Positions 35,649 through 46,796 are shown, counted from the stretch's first letter. The stretch: DNA of 64,000 nucleotides from Acinetobacter sp. WU_MDCI_Axc73 (GCF_025562455.1 NZ_JAHPRO010000009.1:82099-146098); one strand, 5' to 3'. Numbers and translations: made by a program. Notes: generated by a model not told the origin, from the sequence alone.

Positions 35649-36287
35649 ATGGCTATTGGTTTAGTCGGCCGCAAGTGCGGTATGACCCGTATCTTTACAG
35701 ATGCCGGCGTCTCTGTGCCTGTTACAGTGATTGAGGTTGATCCTAACCGTATCACTCAAATTAAAACGCTTGAAACTGATGGTTATCAAGCGGTTCAAGT
35801 TACTACTGGTGAACGTCGTGAATCTCGCGTAACCAATGCACAGAAAGGTCATTTCGCGAAAGCGGGTGTGGCTGCTGGTCGTTTGGTTAAAGAGTTTCGC
35901 GTGACTGAAGCTGAACTTGAAGGTCGTGAAGTTGGCGGTACAATTGGTGTTGATTTGTTTGCAGTGGGTCAGATTGTTGATGTCACTGGTCAATCAAAAG
36001 GTAAAGGTTTCCAAGGTGGTGTTAAACGTTGGAACTTCCGTACCCAAGACGCGACTCATGGTAACTCAGTTTCTCACCGTGTTTTAGGTTCTACAGGTCA
36101 AAACCAGACTCCTGGACGCGTGTTCAAAGGCAAAAAAATGGCCGGTCACCTAGGTGATGAGCGCGTAACAGTACAAGGTCTTGAAATTGTATCAGTTGAC
36201 GCAGAACGTTCAGTTCTTGTGGTTAAAGGTGCGATTCCTGGTGCTACTGGTGGCGACGTTATCGTTCGTCCTACGATCAAGGCCTGA
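35649..36287 (+). CDS. rplC: 50S ribosomal protein L3
   Basis: L3 nucleates 50S assembly and reaches the peptidyl transferase centre. The 212-residue product ([18 protein letters not shown]) has the conserved [20 protein letters not shown] loop, whose Gln is the PrmB methylation target in E. coli. [13 protein letters not shown] follows. It lies 59 bases after rpsJ. Confidence 0.98.
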   Translation: MAIGLVGRKCGMTRIFTDAGVSVPVTVIEVDPNRITQIKTLETDGYQAVQVTTGERRESRVTNAQKGHFAKAGVAAGRLVKEFRVTEAELEGREVGGTIGVDLFAVGQIVDVTGQSKGKGFQGGVKRWNFRTQDATHGNSVSHRVLGSTGQNQTPGRVFKGKKMAGHLGDERVTVQGLEIVSVDAERSVLVVKGAIPGATGGDVIVRPTIKA

Positions 36288-36298
36288 GGGGAAATAAC

Positions 36299-36901
36299 GT
36301 GAATTTAAAAACTGTTTCCGGCTCTGCTGTTGAGTTGTCTGAAGTTGCTTTCGGACGTGAATTTAATGAAGCGCTTGTACATCAAGTGGTTACAGCTTAT
36401 TTAGCTGGTGGCCGTCAAGGTACGCGTGCTCAAAAATCACGTGCTGAAGTGTCTGGTGGTGGTAAAAAACCATTCCGTCAAAAAGGTACTGGCCGCGCTC
36501 GTGCTGGTTCTATTCGTAGCCCAATCTGGGTTGGCGGTGGTAAAACTTTTGCTGCACGTCCACAAGACTGGTCTCAAAAAGTAAACCGCAAAATGTATCG
36601 CGGTGCAATGCAATGTATCCTTGCTGAACTTGTTCGTCAGGATCGTCTTGTATTGGTTGAAGAGTTTGCTGTAGCTGCTCCTAAAACTAAAGAATTGCTT
36701 GCAAAACTTAACGACTTGAATGCAGCTCGTGCACTTATCGTGACTGATGCTGTAGATGAGAACTTATATCTTGCTGCACGTAACCTTCCACATGTTGATG
36801 TGGTTGATGCTGCTGCAATCGATCCTGTTAGCTTGATCGCGTTTGATAAAGTTGTCATGTCTGTAGCTGCTGCTAAGAAAATTGAGGTAGAACTCGGATG
36901 A
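36299..36901 (+). CDS. rplD: 50S ribosomal protein L4
   Basis: L4 lines the exit tunnel and is the autorepressor of the S10 operon in E. coli. It starts at GTG 36299 behind GAGGGGAAA. The 200 residues include the tunnel loop segment [18 protein letters not shown]. It overlaps rplW by ATGA. Confidence 0.98.
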   Translation: MNLKTVSGSAVELSEVAFGREFNEALVHQVVTAYLAGGRQGTRAQKSRAEVSGGGKKPFRQKGTGRARAGSIRSPIWVGGGKTFAARPQDWSQKVNRKMYRGAMQCILAELVRQDRLVLVEEFAVAAPKTKELLAKLNDLNAARALIVTDAVDENLYLAARNLPHVDVVDAAAIDPVSLIAFDKVVMSVAAAKKIEVELG

Positions 36902-37218
36902 ACAACGAACGTATCTATCAAGTCCTAAAAGGACCGGTCTTCTCAGAAAAGGCACAAGTTTTAGGTGATACTGCTGGTGTTCAAGTATTTAAAGTTGATA
37001 TTAATGCAACTAAGCTTGAAGTTAAAAAAGCAGTAGAACAACTATTTGGTGTAGAAGTTGTTAAAGTTAACACAACTATTACTAAAGGTAAGACTAAGCG
37101 CTTTGGTAAAACATTAGGACGTCGTTCTGATGTTAAAAAAGCATACGTCACCCTGAAAGCTGGCCAAGATGTTGAAATGGCTGACTTGGGCGATACCGCT
37201 GAAAGCGCAGCGGAATAA
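36898..37218 (+). CDS. rplW: 50S ribosomal protein L23
   Basis: L23 lies at the tunnel exit and docks trigger factor and SRP. The 106-residue product has [10 protein letters not shown] near the N-terminus and the [21 protein letters not shown]-terminal strand region. The start overlaps the rplD stop. Confidence 0.98.
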   Translation: MNNERIYQVLKGPVFSEKAQVLGDTAGVQVFKVDINATKLEVKKAVEQLFGVEVVKVNTTITKGKTKRFGKTLGRRSDVKKAYVTLKAGQDVEMADLGDTAESAAE

Positions 37219-37229
37219 GGACGAAAATT

Positions 37230-38054
37230 ATGCCGATTCAAAAATGTAAGCCAACGTCTCCAGGACGTCGCTTTGTAGAGAAAGTGGTTCATGACCATCT
37301 TCACAAAGGCGCGCCTTATGCACCGTTGGTTGAAGCTAAAAAACGTACTGGTGGTCGTAATAACAACGGTCACATTACGACTCGTCACGTTGGTGGTGGA
37401 CACAAGCAAAACTACCGTATCGTTGATTTTAAACGTAACAAAGATGGCGTTCCAGCAACTGTAGAACGCATTGAGTATGATCCTAACCGTACAGCACATA
37501 TTGCTTTATTGAAATATGCTGATGGTGAGCGTCGTTACATCATTGCGCCTAAAGGTTTACGTGCAGGTGATAAAGTTCAATCTGGTAACGATGCTCCAAT
37601 TCGTCCAGGTAACTGTTTGCCACTTCGCAATATGCCTATCGGTTCTACACTACATAACGTTGAACTTAAAATCGGTAAAGGTGCTCAAATTGCACGTTCT
37701 GCTGGTACATCAGTTCAGTTGTTGGGTCGTGATGGTTCTTACGCGATCATTCGTCTACGTTCAGGCGAGATGCGTAAAGTGCATGTTGAATGCCGTGCTG
37801 TAATTGGTGAAGTTTCTAACCAAGAAAGCAACCTACGTTCATTGGGTAAAGCTGGTGCAGCGCGCTGGCGTGGTGTTCGTCCTACCGTTCGTGGTATGGC
37901 GATGAACCCAGTTGATCACCCACACGGTGGTGGTGAAGGGCGTAACAAAGGTATCCAACCTGTAAGCCCATGGGGTCAAAAAGCGAAAGGGTACAAGACT
38001 CGTACCAATAAGCGTACGACTAAGATGATTATCCGCGACCGTCGCGTCAAGTAA
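37230..38054 (+). CDS. rplB: 50S ribosomal protein L2
   Basis: L2 is required for subunit joining and peptidyl transferase. The 274-residue product has the [11 protein letters not shown] start, [19 protein letters not shown], and the near-active-site [10 protein letters not shown] containing the conserved His. Length is normal. Confidence 0.98.
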   Translation: MPIQKCKPTSPGRRFVEKVVHDHLHKGAPYAPLVEAKKRTGGRNNNGHITTRHVGGGHKQNYRIVDFKRNKDGVPATVERIEYDPNRTAHIALLKYADGERRYIIAPKGLRAGDKVQSGNDAPIRPGNCLPLRNMPIGSTLHNVELKIGKGAQIARSAGTSVQLLGRDGSYAIIRLRSGEMRKVHVECRAVIGEVSNQESNLRSLGKAGAARWRGVRPTVRGMAMNPVDHPHGGGEGRNKGIQPVSPWGQKAKGYKTRTNKRTTKMIIRDRRVK

Positions 38055-38067
38055 AGGAATCTGACTA

Positions 38068-38343
38068 ATGCCTCGTTCATTAAAAAAAGGTCCATTCGTC
38101 GACGCGCATTTGTTCGCTAAGGTTGAAGCTGCTGTTGCTGCTAATAACCGTAAGCCGATCAAAACTTGGTCTCGTCGCTCAATGATTCTTCCAGATTTTG
38201 TTGGTTTAACAATTTCTGTTCACAATGGCCGTAACCACGTTCCAGTAATCATTACTGAACACATGGTTGGTCATAAACTCGGTGAATTCGCGCCAACTCG
38301 TACCTATCGTGGTCACGGTGTTGATAAGAAATCTAAACGTTAA
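38068..38343 (+). CDS. rpsS: 30S ribosomal protein S19
   Basis: S19 binds with S13 in the 30S head near the A-site. The 91 residues begin [12 protein letters not shown] and contain the signature [20 protein letters not shown]. It lies 13 bases after rplB. Confidence 0.98.
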   Translation: MPRSLKKGPFVDAHLFAKVEAAVAANNRKPIKTWSRRSMILPDFVGLTISVHNGRNHVPVIITEHMVGHKLGEFAPTRTYRGHGVDKKSKR

Positions 38344-38351
38344 TAGGTGTC

Positions 38352-38684
38352 ATGATGGAAGTAACTGCTAAATTACGCGGTGCCGCTATCTCGGCACAAA
38401 AGGCACGTTTGGTTGCAGACCTAATCCGTGGCAAATCTGTTGCTCACGCGCTTAATATCCTAAACTTCAGCAACAAAAAAGCTGCTGTTTTAGTGAAAAA
38501 AGCTTTGGAATCTGCAATTGCAAATGCTGAACACAATAACAGTTTAGATGTAGACGACCTTAAAGTTTCTACGATTTACGTTGATGAAGGCATTAGCCTT
38601 AAACGTATTATGCCACGTGCTAAAGGCCGTGCAGATCGTATTACTAAGCGTACTTGTCACATCACCGTTAAGGTAGGGGTTTGA
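38352..38684 (+). CDS. rplV: 50S ribosomal protein L22
   Basis: L22 contributes the beta-hairpin at the tunnel constriction where macrolide-resistance changes arise. Two adjacent ATGs (38352, 38355) are possible; AGGTG favours the second slightly. The 110-residue product has [16 protein letters not shown] and the hairpin region [18 protein letters not shown]. Confidence 0.97.
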   Translation: MMEVTAKLRGAAISAQKARLVADLIRGKSVAHALNILNFSNKKAAVLVKKALESAIANAEHNNSLDVDDLKVSTIYVDEGISLKRIMPRAKGRADRITKRTCHITVKVGV

Positions 38685-38685
38685 T

Positions 38686-39441
38686 ATGGGTCAGAAGGTT
38701 CATCCAATCGGTATCCGCCTAGGTGTTGTGAAACGTCATAACGCTAACTGGTATGCGAATCCGAAACAATACGCTGAATACTTGCTTAAAGATCTTCAAG
38801 TTCGTGAGTTTTTGACTAAAAAACTTAAGAGCGCGATGGTGAGCAATATTCTTATCGAACGTCCAACAGGCGCTGCTAAAGTAACAATTAGCACTGCTCG
38901 TCCTGGTATCGTGATCGGTAAAAAAGGCGAAGACATTGAAAAATTACAGCGCGAACTTACCAATATTATGGGTGTTCCTGCGCAAGTAAGCATCAACGAA
39001 ATCGATCGCCCAGACTTAGATGCGCGTTTAGTTGCTGAAGCAATCGCTTCTCAACTTGAAAAGCGTGTAATGTTCCGTCGTGCTATGAAGCGTGCGGTTC
39101 AAAACACGATGCGTGCTGGTGCTAAAGGTATCAAAGTTGAAGTTTCAGGCCGTTTAGGTGGTGCTGAGATTGCTCGTACTGAATGGTATCGTGAAGGTCG
39201 TGTACCTTTGCATACACTTCGTGCGGACATCGATTATGCAACTATGCGTGCAGAAACAACTTACGGTACGATTGGTGTTAAAGTCTGGATTTTCCGTGGT
39301 GAGATCTTAGGTGGCATGAAACAAGTCATGAACCCTGCTCCTGCTGAAGAGCGTCCAGCTAAACGCGGTCGTGGTCGTGGTGAAGGTCAAGAACAGCGTC
39401 GTGGACGTCGTAATGACCGTGCTGCTGACAAGGGAGAATAA
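38686..39441 (+). CDS. rpsC: 30S ribosomal protein S3
   Basis: S3 sits at the mRNA entry channel. The 251-residue product begins [16 protein letters not shown], carries the KH-domain segment [16 protein letters not shown], and has the late [19 protein letters not shown] signature. The C-terminus has a basic Gly-Arg-rich extension ([18 protein letters not shown]) that makes it about 18 residues longer than E. coli S3. Confidence 0.98.
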   Translation: MGQKVHPIGIRLGVVKRHNANWYANPKQYAEYLLKDLQVREFLTKKLKSAMVSNILIERPTGAAKVTISTARPGIVIGKKGEDIEKLQRELTNIMGVPAQVSINEIDRPDLDARLVAEAIASQLEKRVMFRRAMKRAVQNTMRAGAKGIKVEVSGRLGGAEIARTEWYREGRVPLHTLRADIDYATMRAETTYGTIGVKVWIFRGEILGGMKQVMNPAPAEERPAKRGRGRGEGQEQRRGRRNDRAADKGE

Positions 39442-39444
39442 TCC

Positions 39445-39858
39445 ATGTTGCAACCTAAACGTACCAAATTCCGTAAAATGCACAAAGGTCGTAATACTGG
39501 CCTAGCGCATCGTGGTAGTACAGTATCATTTGGTTCGATTGCGATTAAAGCGACTGAACGTGGTCGTATGACTGCGCGTCAGATCGAAGCTGCGCGTCGT
39601 ACCATTAGCCGTCGTATTAAGCGTGGTGGTAAAATCTTCATCCGTGTATTCCCAGACAAACCAATTACCGAAAAACCATTAGAAGTTCGTATGGGTAACG
39701 GTAAAGGTAATGTGGAATACTGGGTTTGTGAGATCAAGCCAGGTAAGATCCTGTACGAAATTGAAGGTGTGAACGATGAATTGGCAACTGAAGCATTTAA
39801 GCTTGCTGCTGCTAAACTTCCGTTTAAAACCACTATTGTGACTCGGACGGTAATGTAA
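39445..39858 (+). CDS. rplP: 50S ribosomal protein L16
   Basis: L16 organises the A-site side of the 50S. The 137 residues begin [17 protein letters not shown], contain [13 protein letters not shown], and the late [11 protein letters not shown]. Its stop overlaps the rpmC start by one base (TAATG). Confidence 0.98.
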   Translation: MLQPKRTKFRKMHKGRNTGLAHRGSTVSFGSIAIKATERGRMTARQIEAARRTISRRIKRGGKIFIRVFPDKPITEKPLEVRMGNGKGNVEYWVCEIKPGKILYEIEGVNDELATEAFKLAAAKLPFKTTIVTRTVM

Positions 39859-40055
39859 TGAAAACTAAAGATCTACGTGAAAAATCGGTAGAAGAGTTGA
39901 AAGCGTTGCTTGATGAGCAACAGCTTAACCAATTCCGTCTTCGTATGGCGAAAGCGACTGGTCAATTGGGTAAATCGCACGAAGTGCAAATTGCTCGTAA
40001 AGCTATCGCTCGCATCAAGACACTCCTTACCGAAAAACAGGGGAACGGACAATGA
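39858..40055 (+). CDS. rpmC: 50S ribosomal protein L29
   Basis: L29 lies at the tunnel exit next to L23. The 65-residue helical hairpin has the signature [20 protein letters not shown]. It overlaps rplP upstream and rpsQ downstream (ATGA), indicating coupled translation. Confidence 0.97.
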
Positions 40056-40309
40056 GTGAAAAAACAGTCCGCACGTTAACCGGCAAAGTCGTAAGCGACA
40101 AAATGGACAAGTCTATTGTTGTACTTATTGAACGCCGCGTTCAACACCCGTTGTATGGCAAATCAATCCGCCGTTCAACTAAATTACACGCTCATGATGA
40201 GAACAACGTTGCTAAACTTGGCGACCTAGTGACCATTAAAGAAAGCCGCCCAATTTCTAAAACTAAAGCTTGGACTTTAGTGGAAGTAGTTGAAGTAGCT
40301 GCTGAGTAA
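40052..40309 (+). CDS. rpsQ: 30S ribosomal protein S17
   Basis: S17 is a primary 16S rRNA binder. The 85 residues have [18 protein letters not shown] and the signature [18 protein letters not shown]. It is the last gene of the S10 section before a 90-base gap. Confidence 0.97.
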
Positions 40310-40329
40310 TTACGTTCTTGTTGCATCAT

Positions 40330-40373
40330 CGGTCAATTTCGAGTACTCTTTGAGCCTTTCGAAATTGCGACCG
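40330..40373 (+). promoter_or_regulatory. Long hairpin between rpsQ and rplN
   Basis: CGGTC-AATTTCGA (40330-40342) pairs with TCGAAATT-GC-GACCG (40359-40373), leaving a 16-base loop and a 2-base bulge. It occupies the S10/spc boundary, the site where E. coli has separate operon control, but lacks a T run. A regulatory or processing role is inferred. Confidence 0.6.
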
Positions 40374-40399
40374 GTGTTGCTCGGTTTTGGAGTAGGGTA

Positions 40400-40768
40400 A
40401 TGATTCAAACCGAAAGTATGCTCGACGTAGCAGACAATAGTGGTGCCCGCCGCGTACAATGTATTAAAGTACTAGGTGGCTCACATCGTCGTTATGCTTC
40501 TGTTGGCGACATTATTAAAGTGACTGTTAAAGAAGCAATTCCACGTGGCCGTGTTAAAAAAGGTGACGTGATGAATGCGGTTGTGGTACGTACTAAGTTT
40601 GGTATTCGTCGTCCAGACGGTTCTGTGATCCGTTTTGATGATAATGCTGCTGTATTGTTAAACAACAATAAAGCTCCGATTGCCACTCGTATTTTCGGAC
40701 CAGTGACTCGTGAACTTCGTACTGAACAGTTCATGAAAATCATTTCATTGGCTCCTGAAGTTCTATAA
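40400..40768 (+). CDS. rplN: 50S ribosomal protein L14
   Basis: First gene of the spc section; L14 forms an intersubunit bridge. The 122 residues begin [20 protein letters not shown] and include the signature [19 protein letters not shown] lies about 9 bases upstream. Confidence 0.98.
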   Translation: MIQTESMLDVADNSGARRVQCIKVLGGSHRRYASVGDIIKVTVKEAIPRGRVKKGDVMNAVVVRTKFGIRRPDGSVIRFDDNAAVLLNNNKAPIATRIFGPVTRELRTEQFMKIISLAPEVL

Positions 40769-40777
40769 GAGGCAATC

Positions 40778-41098
40778 ATGGCTAAGATTAAAAAAGGCGA
40801 TCAGGTTATCGTGATCGCAGGTAAAGAAAAAGGCAAACAGGGGACTGTTTTGTCTGTTTCTGAAGACCGCGTTAAGGTTGAAGGCCTTAACTTAGTGAAG
40901 AAGCATCAAAAGCCGAACCGTGTAACTGGTGCCGAAGGTGGTATCGTTACTCAGGAAGCTTCGCTTCATATCTCAAACGTGGCAATTTTCAATGCTACAA
41001 CCCAAAAGGCTGACCGTGTTGGTTACCAAGTTGATGAAAATGGCACGAAAACTCGTGTTTATAAATCAAATGGTGAATCAGTGGCGGTAGCGAAGTAA
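40778..41098 (+). CDS. rplX: 50S ribosomal protein L24
   Basis: L24 is an early 50S assembly initiator. The 106 residues carry the KOW motif [20 protein letters not shown] near the N-terminus and [19 protein letters not shown]. Confidence 0.97.
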   Translation: MAKIKKGDQVIVIAGKEKGKQGTVLSVSEDRVKVEGLNLVKKHQKPNRVTGAEGGIVTQEASLHISNVAIFNATTQKADRVGYQVDENGTKTRVYKSNGESVAVAK

Positions 41099-41113
41099 TA
41101 GGTTGAAACGGCT

Positions 41114-41650
41114 ATGGCCAGACTTAAAACACGTTACAATGAAGAACTTAAAGCTAAGTTACAACAAGAACTTAGCATTAAGAATGTAATGGAAATTCCT
41201 CGCATTACAAAAATCACTCTAAATATGGGTGTAGGCGCAGCTGCAACTGATAAGAAATTATTAGACGGTGCTGTTGCTGATATGGTGCTTATTGCTGGTC
41301 AAAAACCAGTAGTAACACTTGCGCGTAAATCAATCGCAGGTTTCAAAATCCGTGATGGTTGGCCAATTGGTTGTAAAGTGACTTTACGTGGCGAACAAAT
41401 GTACGAATTCTTGGACCGTTTGATCTCAATCGCAATCCCTCGTATCCGTGACTTCCGTGGTTTCTCAGCGAAATCTTTCGACGGTCGTGGAAACTACTCA
41501 ATGGGCTTGAAAGAGCAAATCGTTTTCCCTGAAATCGATTTTGACAAGATTGATCGTATTCGTGGTATGGATATTACTATCACTACGACTGCTCGCACCG
41601 ATGACGAAGGCCGTGCGCTTATGCGTGCATTCGGCTTCCCGTTCAAATAA
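41114..41650 (+). CDS. rplE: 50S ribosomal protein L5
   Basis: L5 binds 5S rRNA and contacts P-site tRNA. The 178 residues include the family signature [14 protein letters not shown] and the later [19 protein letters not shown]. Confidence 0.98.
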   Translation: MARLKTRYNEELKAKLQQELSIKNVMEIPRITKITLNMGVGAAATDKKLLDGAVADMVLIAGQKPVVTLARKSIAGFKIRDGWPIGCKVTLRGEQMYEFLDRLISIAIPRIRDFRGFSAKSFDGRGNYSMGLKEQIVFPEIDFDKIDRIRGMDITITTTARTDDEGRALMRAFGFPFK

Positions 41651-41659
41651 GAGGTCGAT

Positions 41660-41965
41660 ATGGCTAAGAAAAGTATGATTAATCGCGAGTTGAAACGCGA
41701 ACAAACTGTTGCTAAATACGCTGCAAAACGCGCTGAATTAAAAGCGATTATTGCTAACGTAAATGCATCTGACGAAGAGCGTTTCCAAGCGACATTAAAG
41801 TTACAGGCATTGCCACGTAACGCATCTCCAGTACGTCTTCGTAACCGTTGTGGTTTGACAGGTCGTCCTCATGGTTACTTCCGTAAGTTCGGTTTAAGCC
41901 GTAACAAATTACGTGATACAGTAATGCAGGGTGATGTACCTGGCGTTGTTAAGGCAAGCTGGTAA
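41660..41965 (+). CDS. rpsN: 30S ribosomal protein S14 (zinc-free form)
   Basis: The 101-residue S14 is the long C-minus type: the region [19 protein letters not shown] has one Cys and no CxxC pair. It therefore does not bind zinc. It begins [14 protein letters not shown]. Confidence 0.97.
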   Translation: MAKKSMINRELKREQTVAKYAAKRAELKAIIANVNASDEERFQATLKLQALPRNASPVRLRNRCGLTGRPHGYFRKFGLSRNKLRDTVMQGDVPGVVKASW

Positions 41966-41976
41966 GGAGCAACTAA

Positions 41977-42372
41977 ATGAGTATGCAAGATACCGTTGCC
42001 GACATGCTAACACGTGTTCGTAACGCACAAATGGCAAAGAAACAAACTGTTTCTATGCCGTCTTCTAAGTTGAAAGTTGCAATTGCCAACGTTCTTCAAC
42101 AAGAAGGTTATATTTCAAACGTAGAAGTTGCTCAAGAAGAAGCGAAAGCTACTTTGACGATTACGTTAAAATATTTTGAAGGCAAACCAGTTATCGAAAC
42201 TGTGAAGCGTGTAAGCCGTCCAGGTTTACGCCAATATCGCGGTAAAGATAAACTTCCAAGCGTTAAGCAAGGTTTAGGTATTGCAATTGTTTCTACAAGC
42301 AAAGGCATCATGACTGATCGCGCTGCACGTGCTGCAGGCGTTGGTGGTGAAGTTATTGCTTTTGTTTCTTAA
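41977..42372 (+). CDS. rpsH: 30S ribosomal protein S8
   Basis: S8 organises the 16S central domain and in E. coli autoregulates the spc operon by binding mRNA near rplE. The 131 residues include [16 protein letters not shown] and the C-terminal signature [20 protein letters not shown]. Confidence 0.98.
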   Translation: MSMQDTVADMLTRVRNAQMAKKQTVSMPSSKLKVAIANVLQQEGYISNVEVAQEEAKATLTITLKYFEGKPVIETVKRVSRPGLRQYRGKDKLPSVKQGLGIAIVSTSKGIMTDRAARAAGVGGEVIAFVS

Positions 42373-42385
42373 TAGGTGATTCCTC

Positions 42386-42919
42386 ATGTCTCGTGTGGCT
42401 AAAGCCCCAGTAACTGTCCCTAATGGTGTAACAGTTACTCAGAACGGCCGGCAGGTCGAAGTGAAAGGCACTAAAGGTACATTGTCTTTCAACCTGCATG
42501 CGCTGGTCGAGCTAAAACAGGAAGAAGGTAAACTTCAACTAGCTCCTGCAAAAGAGTCGAAAGACGCTTGGATGCAAGCTGGTACTGCTCGCGCTGTGCT
42601 TAACAACCTTGTAAAAGGTGTAAGTGAAGGCTTCGAACGTAAGTTGCAACTTATTGGTGTTGGTTATAAAGCTGCGGTTAAAGGTACAGTTGTGAACCTT
42701 AACCTTGGTTTTTCTCACCCAATCGATTACAACCTTCCTGAAGGCGTAACTGCTGAAACTCCAACTGCGACTGAAATTGTTTTGAAGTCAGCAGATAAGC
42801 AGTTACTTGGTCAAGTTGCTTCTGAAATCCGTGGTTATCGTCCGCCAGAGCCGTATAAAGGTAAAGGTGTTCGTTACTCGAACGAAGTTGTTCTTCGTAA
42901 AGAAGCTAAGAAGAAATAA
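42386..42919 (+). CDS. rplF: 50S ribosomal protein L6
   Basis: L6 sits near the sarcin-ricin loop and factor-binding site. The 177 residues end with the signature [13 protein letters not shown] region, then RKEAKKK. Length is normal. Confidence 0.98.
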   Translation: MSRVAKAPVTVPNGVTVTQNGRQVEVKGTKGTLSFNLHALVELKQEEGKLQLAPAKESKDAWMQAGTARAVLNNLVKGVSEGFERKLQLIGVGYKAAVKGTVVNLNLGFSHPIDYNLPEGVTAETPTATEIVLKSADKQLLGQVASEIRGYRPPEPYKGKGVRYSNEVVLRKEAKKK

Positions 42920-42933
42920 GGCGCGAGGTTCTT

Positions 42934-43284
42934 ATGAACGAAAAGAAACAATCCCGTTTGCGTCGTGCGAAAAGCACACGCTTGCACATTCGTGCATTGG
43001 GTGCGACTCGTTTGTGTGTAAACCGCACTCCGCGTCACATCTATGCTCAAGTGATTTCCGCAGATGGTGGCAAAGTATTAGCGCAAGCTTCTACTTTGGA
43101 TGCATCTTTACGTAGCGGTTCAACTGGTAACGTAGACGCAGCTACTAAAGTAGGTGCTTTAATCGCAGAGCGTGCGAAAGCTGCTGGTGTAACGAAAGTT
43201 GCATTTGACCGTTCTGGTTTTAAATATCATGGTCGTATCAAAGCCTTGGCTGATGCTGCTCGTGAAAACGGCTTGGAGTTCTAA
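42934..43284 (+). CDS. rplR: 50S ribosomal protein L18
   Basis: L18 delivers 5S rRNA to the 50S. The 116 residues include [15 protein letters not shown], the late [20 protein letters not shown] segment and the LEF terminus. Confidence 0.98.
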   Translation: MNEKKQSRLRRAKSTRLHIRALGATRLCVNRTPRHIYAQVISADGGKVLAQASTLDASLRSGSTGNVDAATKVGALIAERAKAAGVTKVAFDRSGFKYHGRIKALADAARENGLEF

Positions 43285-43286
43285 TC

Positions 43287-43784
43287 ATGGCTAAAGTTGA
43301 ACAAAACGAAGGTCTTGTTGAAAAGCTGGTTGCCGTTGATCGTGTAGCCAAAGTTGTTAAGGGTGGTCGTATCTTCTCTTTCACAGCATTAACAGTTGTG
43401 GGTGACGGGAATGGTCGTGTAGGTTTTGGTCGTGGTAAAGCACGTGAAGTTCCAGCTGCTATTTCTAAAGCGCTTGAAGCTGCACGTCGCAACATGATTA
43501 CTGTAGACCTTGCTGGTACTACATTACAACATCCTGTGAATGCTCGTCATGGTGCAAGCCGTGTATACATGCAACCTGCTTCTGAAGGTACTGGCGTAAT
43601 TGCTGGTGGCGCGATGCGTGCCGTTTTGGAAGCTGCTGGTGTACATAACGTACTTGCTAAATGTTATGGTTCTACGAATGCGGCGAACGTTGTAAACGCG
43701 ACTTTTAAAGGTTTGCGTGATATGACTTCTCCTGAGAAAGTTGCTGCAAAACGTGGTCTTTCAGTAGAACAAATTCAAGGGTAA
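43287..43784 (+). CDS. rpsE: 30S ribosomal protein S5
   Basis: S5 supports decoding fidelity and spectinomycin sensitivity. The 165 residues contain the [20 protein letters not shown] segment with the Lys-Gly-Gly spectinomycin loop, and [14 protein letters not shown]. Confidence 0.98.
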   Translation: MAKVEQNEGLVEKLVAVDRVAKVVKGGRIFSFTALTVVGDGNGRVGFGRGKAREVPAAISKALEAARRNMITVDLAGTTLQHPVNARHGASRVYMQPASEGTGVIAGGAMRAVLEAAGVHNVLAKCYGSTNAANVVNATFKGLRDMTSPEKVAAKRGLSVEQIQG

Positions 43785-43790
43785 TCAATC

Positions 43791-43967
43791 ATGAAAACGA
43801 TTAAAGTTACCCAGACTAAATCTGCTTCGCATCGTTTGAAAAATCACAAACTTTGCCTTCAAGGTTTAGGTCTGCGTCGTATTGGTCATACTGTAGAAGT
43901 GCAAGATACGCCTTCTAACCGTGGTATGATCAACAAAGTCTACTATATGGTTACTGTAGAGGAATAA
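43791..43967 (+). CDS. rpmD: 50S ribosomal protein L30
   Basis: This short frame encodes 58 residues starting [20 protein letters not shown] and ending YYMVTVEE. The central [19 protein letters not shown] matches the L30 signature. It lies 6 bases after rpsE and 3 before rplO. Confidence 0.97.
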   Translation: MKTIKVTQTKSASHRLKNHKLCLQGLGLRRIGHTVEVQDTPSNRGMINKVYYMVTVEE

Positions 43968-43970
43968 GCC

Positions 43971-44411
43971 ATGACTCTGCGTTTAAATGAACTTTCACCT
44001 GCTGAAGGTGCAAAGCGTGAACATCGTCGCTTGGGTCGTGGTATCGGTTCTGGTGTCGGTAAAACTGGTGGCCGTGGTGTTAAAGGTCAAAAATCACGTA
44101 AAAGTGGTGGCGTTCGCCCAGGCTTTGAAGGTGGTCAAACAGCAATTTATCGTCGTTTGCCTAAATTCGGTTTCACTAGCCAAATCGCATTGAAAACTGC
44201 GGAAGTACGCTTGTCTGAACTTACAAAAGTTGAGGGTGATATTATTTCACTTGAAACTTTGAAAGCTGCGAACGTAGTTCGTCGCGATCAGACTCGTGCA
44301 CGTGTTGTTCTTTCTGGTGAAGTAACTCGCGCGTTTACAGTGCAAGGTGTTGCTTTGACTAAAGGCGCTAAAGCTGCAATTGAAGCAGCTGGCGGTAAAG
44401 TCGAGGAGTAA
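43971..44411 (+). CDS. rplO: 50S ribosomal protein L15
   Basis: L15 is a late 50S assembly protein. The 146 residues show the Gly/Arg-rich N-terminus ([36 protein letters not shown]) and the C-terminal strand/helix region ending [11 protein letters not shown]. Confidence 0.98.
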   Translation: MTLRLNELSPAEGAKREHRRLGRGIGSGVGKTGGRGVKGQKSRKSGGVRPGFEGGQTAIYRRLPKFGFTSQIALKTAEVRLSELTKVEGDIISLETLKAANVVRRDQTRARVVLSGEVTRAFTVQGVALTKGAKAAIEAAGGKVEE

Positions 44412-44417
44412 TACCGA

Positions 44418-45776
44418 GTGGCTATGTCTCCTAGTTCTTCAGGTCATGTCAACATGATGAAAGGACAACCATTTCATGTGAAATATCGTGAAATTATTCG
44501 CCGATTAATGTTCTTGGTTGGTGCATTGTTGGTCTTTCGACTAGGAGCGCATATTCCGTTACCAGGTATTGATAATGTAGCGCTAGCCCGTTTTTTTAAA
44601 GCCAATGAAGGAACCTTCTTGGGTTTATTTAATATGTTCTCTGGCGGTGCATTAGAACGTATGTCAATTCTGGCTTTGGGGATTATGCCGTATATCTCTG
44701 CATCGATTATCGTGCAGTTGATGTCAACGGTTGTTCCATCGCTAGAAGCTTTGAAAAAAGAAGGCGAGCAAGGCAAACGTAAAATCAATCAATACACACG
44801 TTATGGCACTTTATTCCTTGCTTTGGTGCAGGGGGTGGGGATGTGTGCAGGCTTGATCAGTCAAGGAATTACTTTGACTTCAGGTTTGGCATTTTATGTT
44901 CCAGCAGTGACTTCATTGGTCGCTGGAACTATGTTTTTGATGTGGCTTGGAGAGCAAATTACCGAACGTGGTATCGGTAATGGTATTTCCATGATTATTT
45001 TTGCAGGGATTGTTGCTGGATTGCCAAATCAGGTCATTCAGGGCTTCACTTCTGTGCAAAATGGTCAGGGCAGTTTAATTGGAATGGCGGTATTTGCTTT
45101 GTTATCACTTGCAGTTCTTGCTGCAATTGTTTTCATTGAGAAAGCACAGCGTCGAATTCCAGTAAATTATGCACAAAAACAGCAAGGTCGTCGTGTGTTT
45201 ACTGCACAGCAGACACATTTGCCATTAAAAATTAATATGGCAGGTGTAATTCCAGCAATTTTTGCTAGCTCACTGTTATTATTTCCAGCGAGTTTAGGTC
45301 AATGGTTGGGAAGTGCTGATCCAAATGCGGGAATGGTGAAACGTGCTTTGCAAGATTTGGCACTCGTGTTATCGCCTGGACAGCCGTTATATCTCATGCT
45401 TTTCGGTGCGTTAATTATTTTCTTCTGTTATTTCTATACAGCACTAGTATTTAGTCCAAAAGAAGTTTCAGAAAATTTAAAACGTAGCGGTGCATATGTA
45501 CCTGGTATACGCCCAGGGGAGCAAACGGCTCGTTATTTAGATCATATTTTGAATCGTTTGACTTTTATCGGCGCGATTTATATTACTGTAGTGTGTTTAA
45601 TGCCAATGATTCTGCAAAGTTCATTTGGAATTCCATTTCACCTTGGTGGTACATCGTTGTTAATTGTTGTTGTAGTGGTGATGGACTTTATGGCGCAGCT
45701 TCAAGCGCACCTGACTTCACATCAATATGACAATCAAACGTTAATGAGAAAAACGACTGCTCATCCTAAGGGATAA
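44418..45776 (+). CDS. secY: Preprotein translocase subunit SecY
   Basis: SecY is the channel of the SecYEG translocon. GTG 44418 has GAGGAG 9 bases upstream; an ATG two codons later is less well placed. The 452-residue protein has ten hydrophobic spans. Family signatures are [33 protein letters not shown] and the cytosolic loop VKRSG-like [18 protein letters not shown]. Confidence 0.97.
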
Positions 45777-45796
45777 GCGCACTTAGAGGTTTCATC

Positions 45797-45913
45797 ATGA
45801 AAGTACAAGCTTCTGTAAAGAAAATTTGTGGTAGCTGTAAAGTTATCCGTCGTAATGGGGTTATCCGCGTGATTTGCAGCGCAGAACCTCGTCATAAGCA
45901 GCGTCAAGGTTAA
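45797..45913 (+). CDS. rpmJ: 50S ribosomal protein L36 (zinc form)
   Basis: A 38-codon frame, [19 protein letters not shown]..., with zinc ligands Cys11, Cys14, Cys27 and His33. It lies 20 bases after secY. Retention of all ligands identifies the C-plus paralogue type. Confidence 0.97.
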
Positions 45914-45958
45914 TCTGATCAAGACCTGTTGATTTCAGTAGGCGAATTAGGTTAATAT

Positions 45959-45987
45959 CCGCCCCTCAAAGTTTTTTTGTGGGGCGG
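45959..45987 (+). promoter_or_regulatory. GC-rich hairpin between rpmJ and rpsM
   Basis: CCGCCCC (45959-45965) pairs perfectly with GGGGCGG (45981-45987) around a 15-base loop rich in T. It lies 35 bases before rpsM, at the spc/alpha boundary. E. coli regulates the alpha operon here through S4 binding; an equivalent role is an inference. The T run sits in the loop, not after the stem, so it is not a standard terminator. Confidence 0.6.
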
Positions 45988-46021
45988 TTGATTTATCTAC
46001 TGCCTTTTTGGAGAAAAGTGA

Positions 46022-46378
46022 ATGGCTCGTATTGCCGGTGTAAACATTCCGGATAACAAGCATGCTGTTATCTCACTTACTTATATTTTTGGTATTGGTC
46101 GCCACACATCTAAGAATATCTTAGCTGCTGTAGGAATTGCACCAACAACAAAAATTCGTGAGTTGGATGATGCTCAGCTTGATGCGATTCGCGCAGAAGT
46201 TGCTAAGGTTCCGACCGAAGGTGATTTACGTCGCGAAATTTCCATGAACATTAAACGTTTAATGGATTTAGGCTGCTATCGTGGTCTTCGTCATCGTCGC
46301 AGCTTGCCTGTCCGTGGACAACGCACCAAAACTAACGCACGTACCCGTAAAGGTCCGCGCAAACCGATTAAAAAGTAA
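46022..46378 (+). CDS. rpsM: 30S ribosomal protein S13
   Basis: S13 forms bridges between the 30S head and the 50S. The 118 residues begin [17 protein letters not shown] and end with the basic tail [24 protein letters not shown] lies 9 bases upstream. Confidence 0.98.
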   Translation: MARIAGVNIPDNKHAVISLTYIFGIGRHTSKNILAAVGIAPTTKIRELDDAQLDAIRAEVAKVPTEGDLRREISMNIKRLMDLGCYRGLRHRRSLPVRGQRTKTNARTRKGPRKPIKK

Positions 46379-46397
46379 GATTTCTGGAAGCTAAAAG

Positions 46398-46784
46398 ATG
46401 GCTAAAGATACTCGCACACGCAAGAAGGTCACTCGTACCGTCTCTGAAGGTGTTGCACACATTCACGCGTCTTTTAATAACACCATTGTTACGATTACCG
46501 ATCGTCAAGGTAATGCATTGGCTTGGGCCACCTCAGGTGGACAAGGCTTCCGTGGTTCACGTAAATCAACTCCGTTTGCTGCTCAGGTAGCTGCTGAAGT
46601 TGCTGGTAAAGCAGCTTTGGATTACGGTTTGAAAAACCTAGACGTCCTTGTAAAAGGTCCTGGTCCAGGTCGTGAGTCTGCGGTTCGTGCATTAGGCGCA
46701 GTGGGTTATAAGATCAACAGCATTACCGATGTGACTCCAATCCCTCACAACGGTTGCCGTCCACCTAAAAAACGTCGCGTGTAA
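46398..46784 (+). CDS. rpsK: 30S ribosomal protein S11
   Basis: S11 lies on the 30S platform near the E-site mRNA. The 128 residues include [19 protein letters not shown] and the signature [19 protein letters not shown], ending [13 protein letters not shown]. Confidence 0.98.
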
Positions 46785-46796
46785 GGAGAAACATTC

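Noticed and set aside
36981..37499. 172-codon minus-strand frame across rplW/rplB
   Set aside because: Antisense to two ribosomal protein genes; its length results from biased codon use in highly expressed genes.
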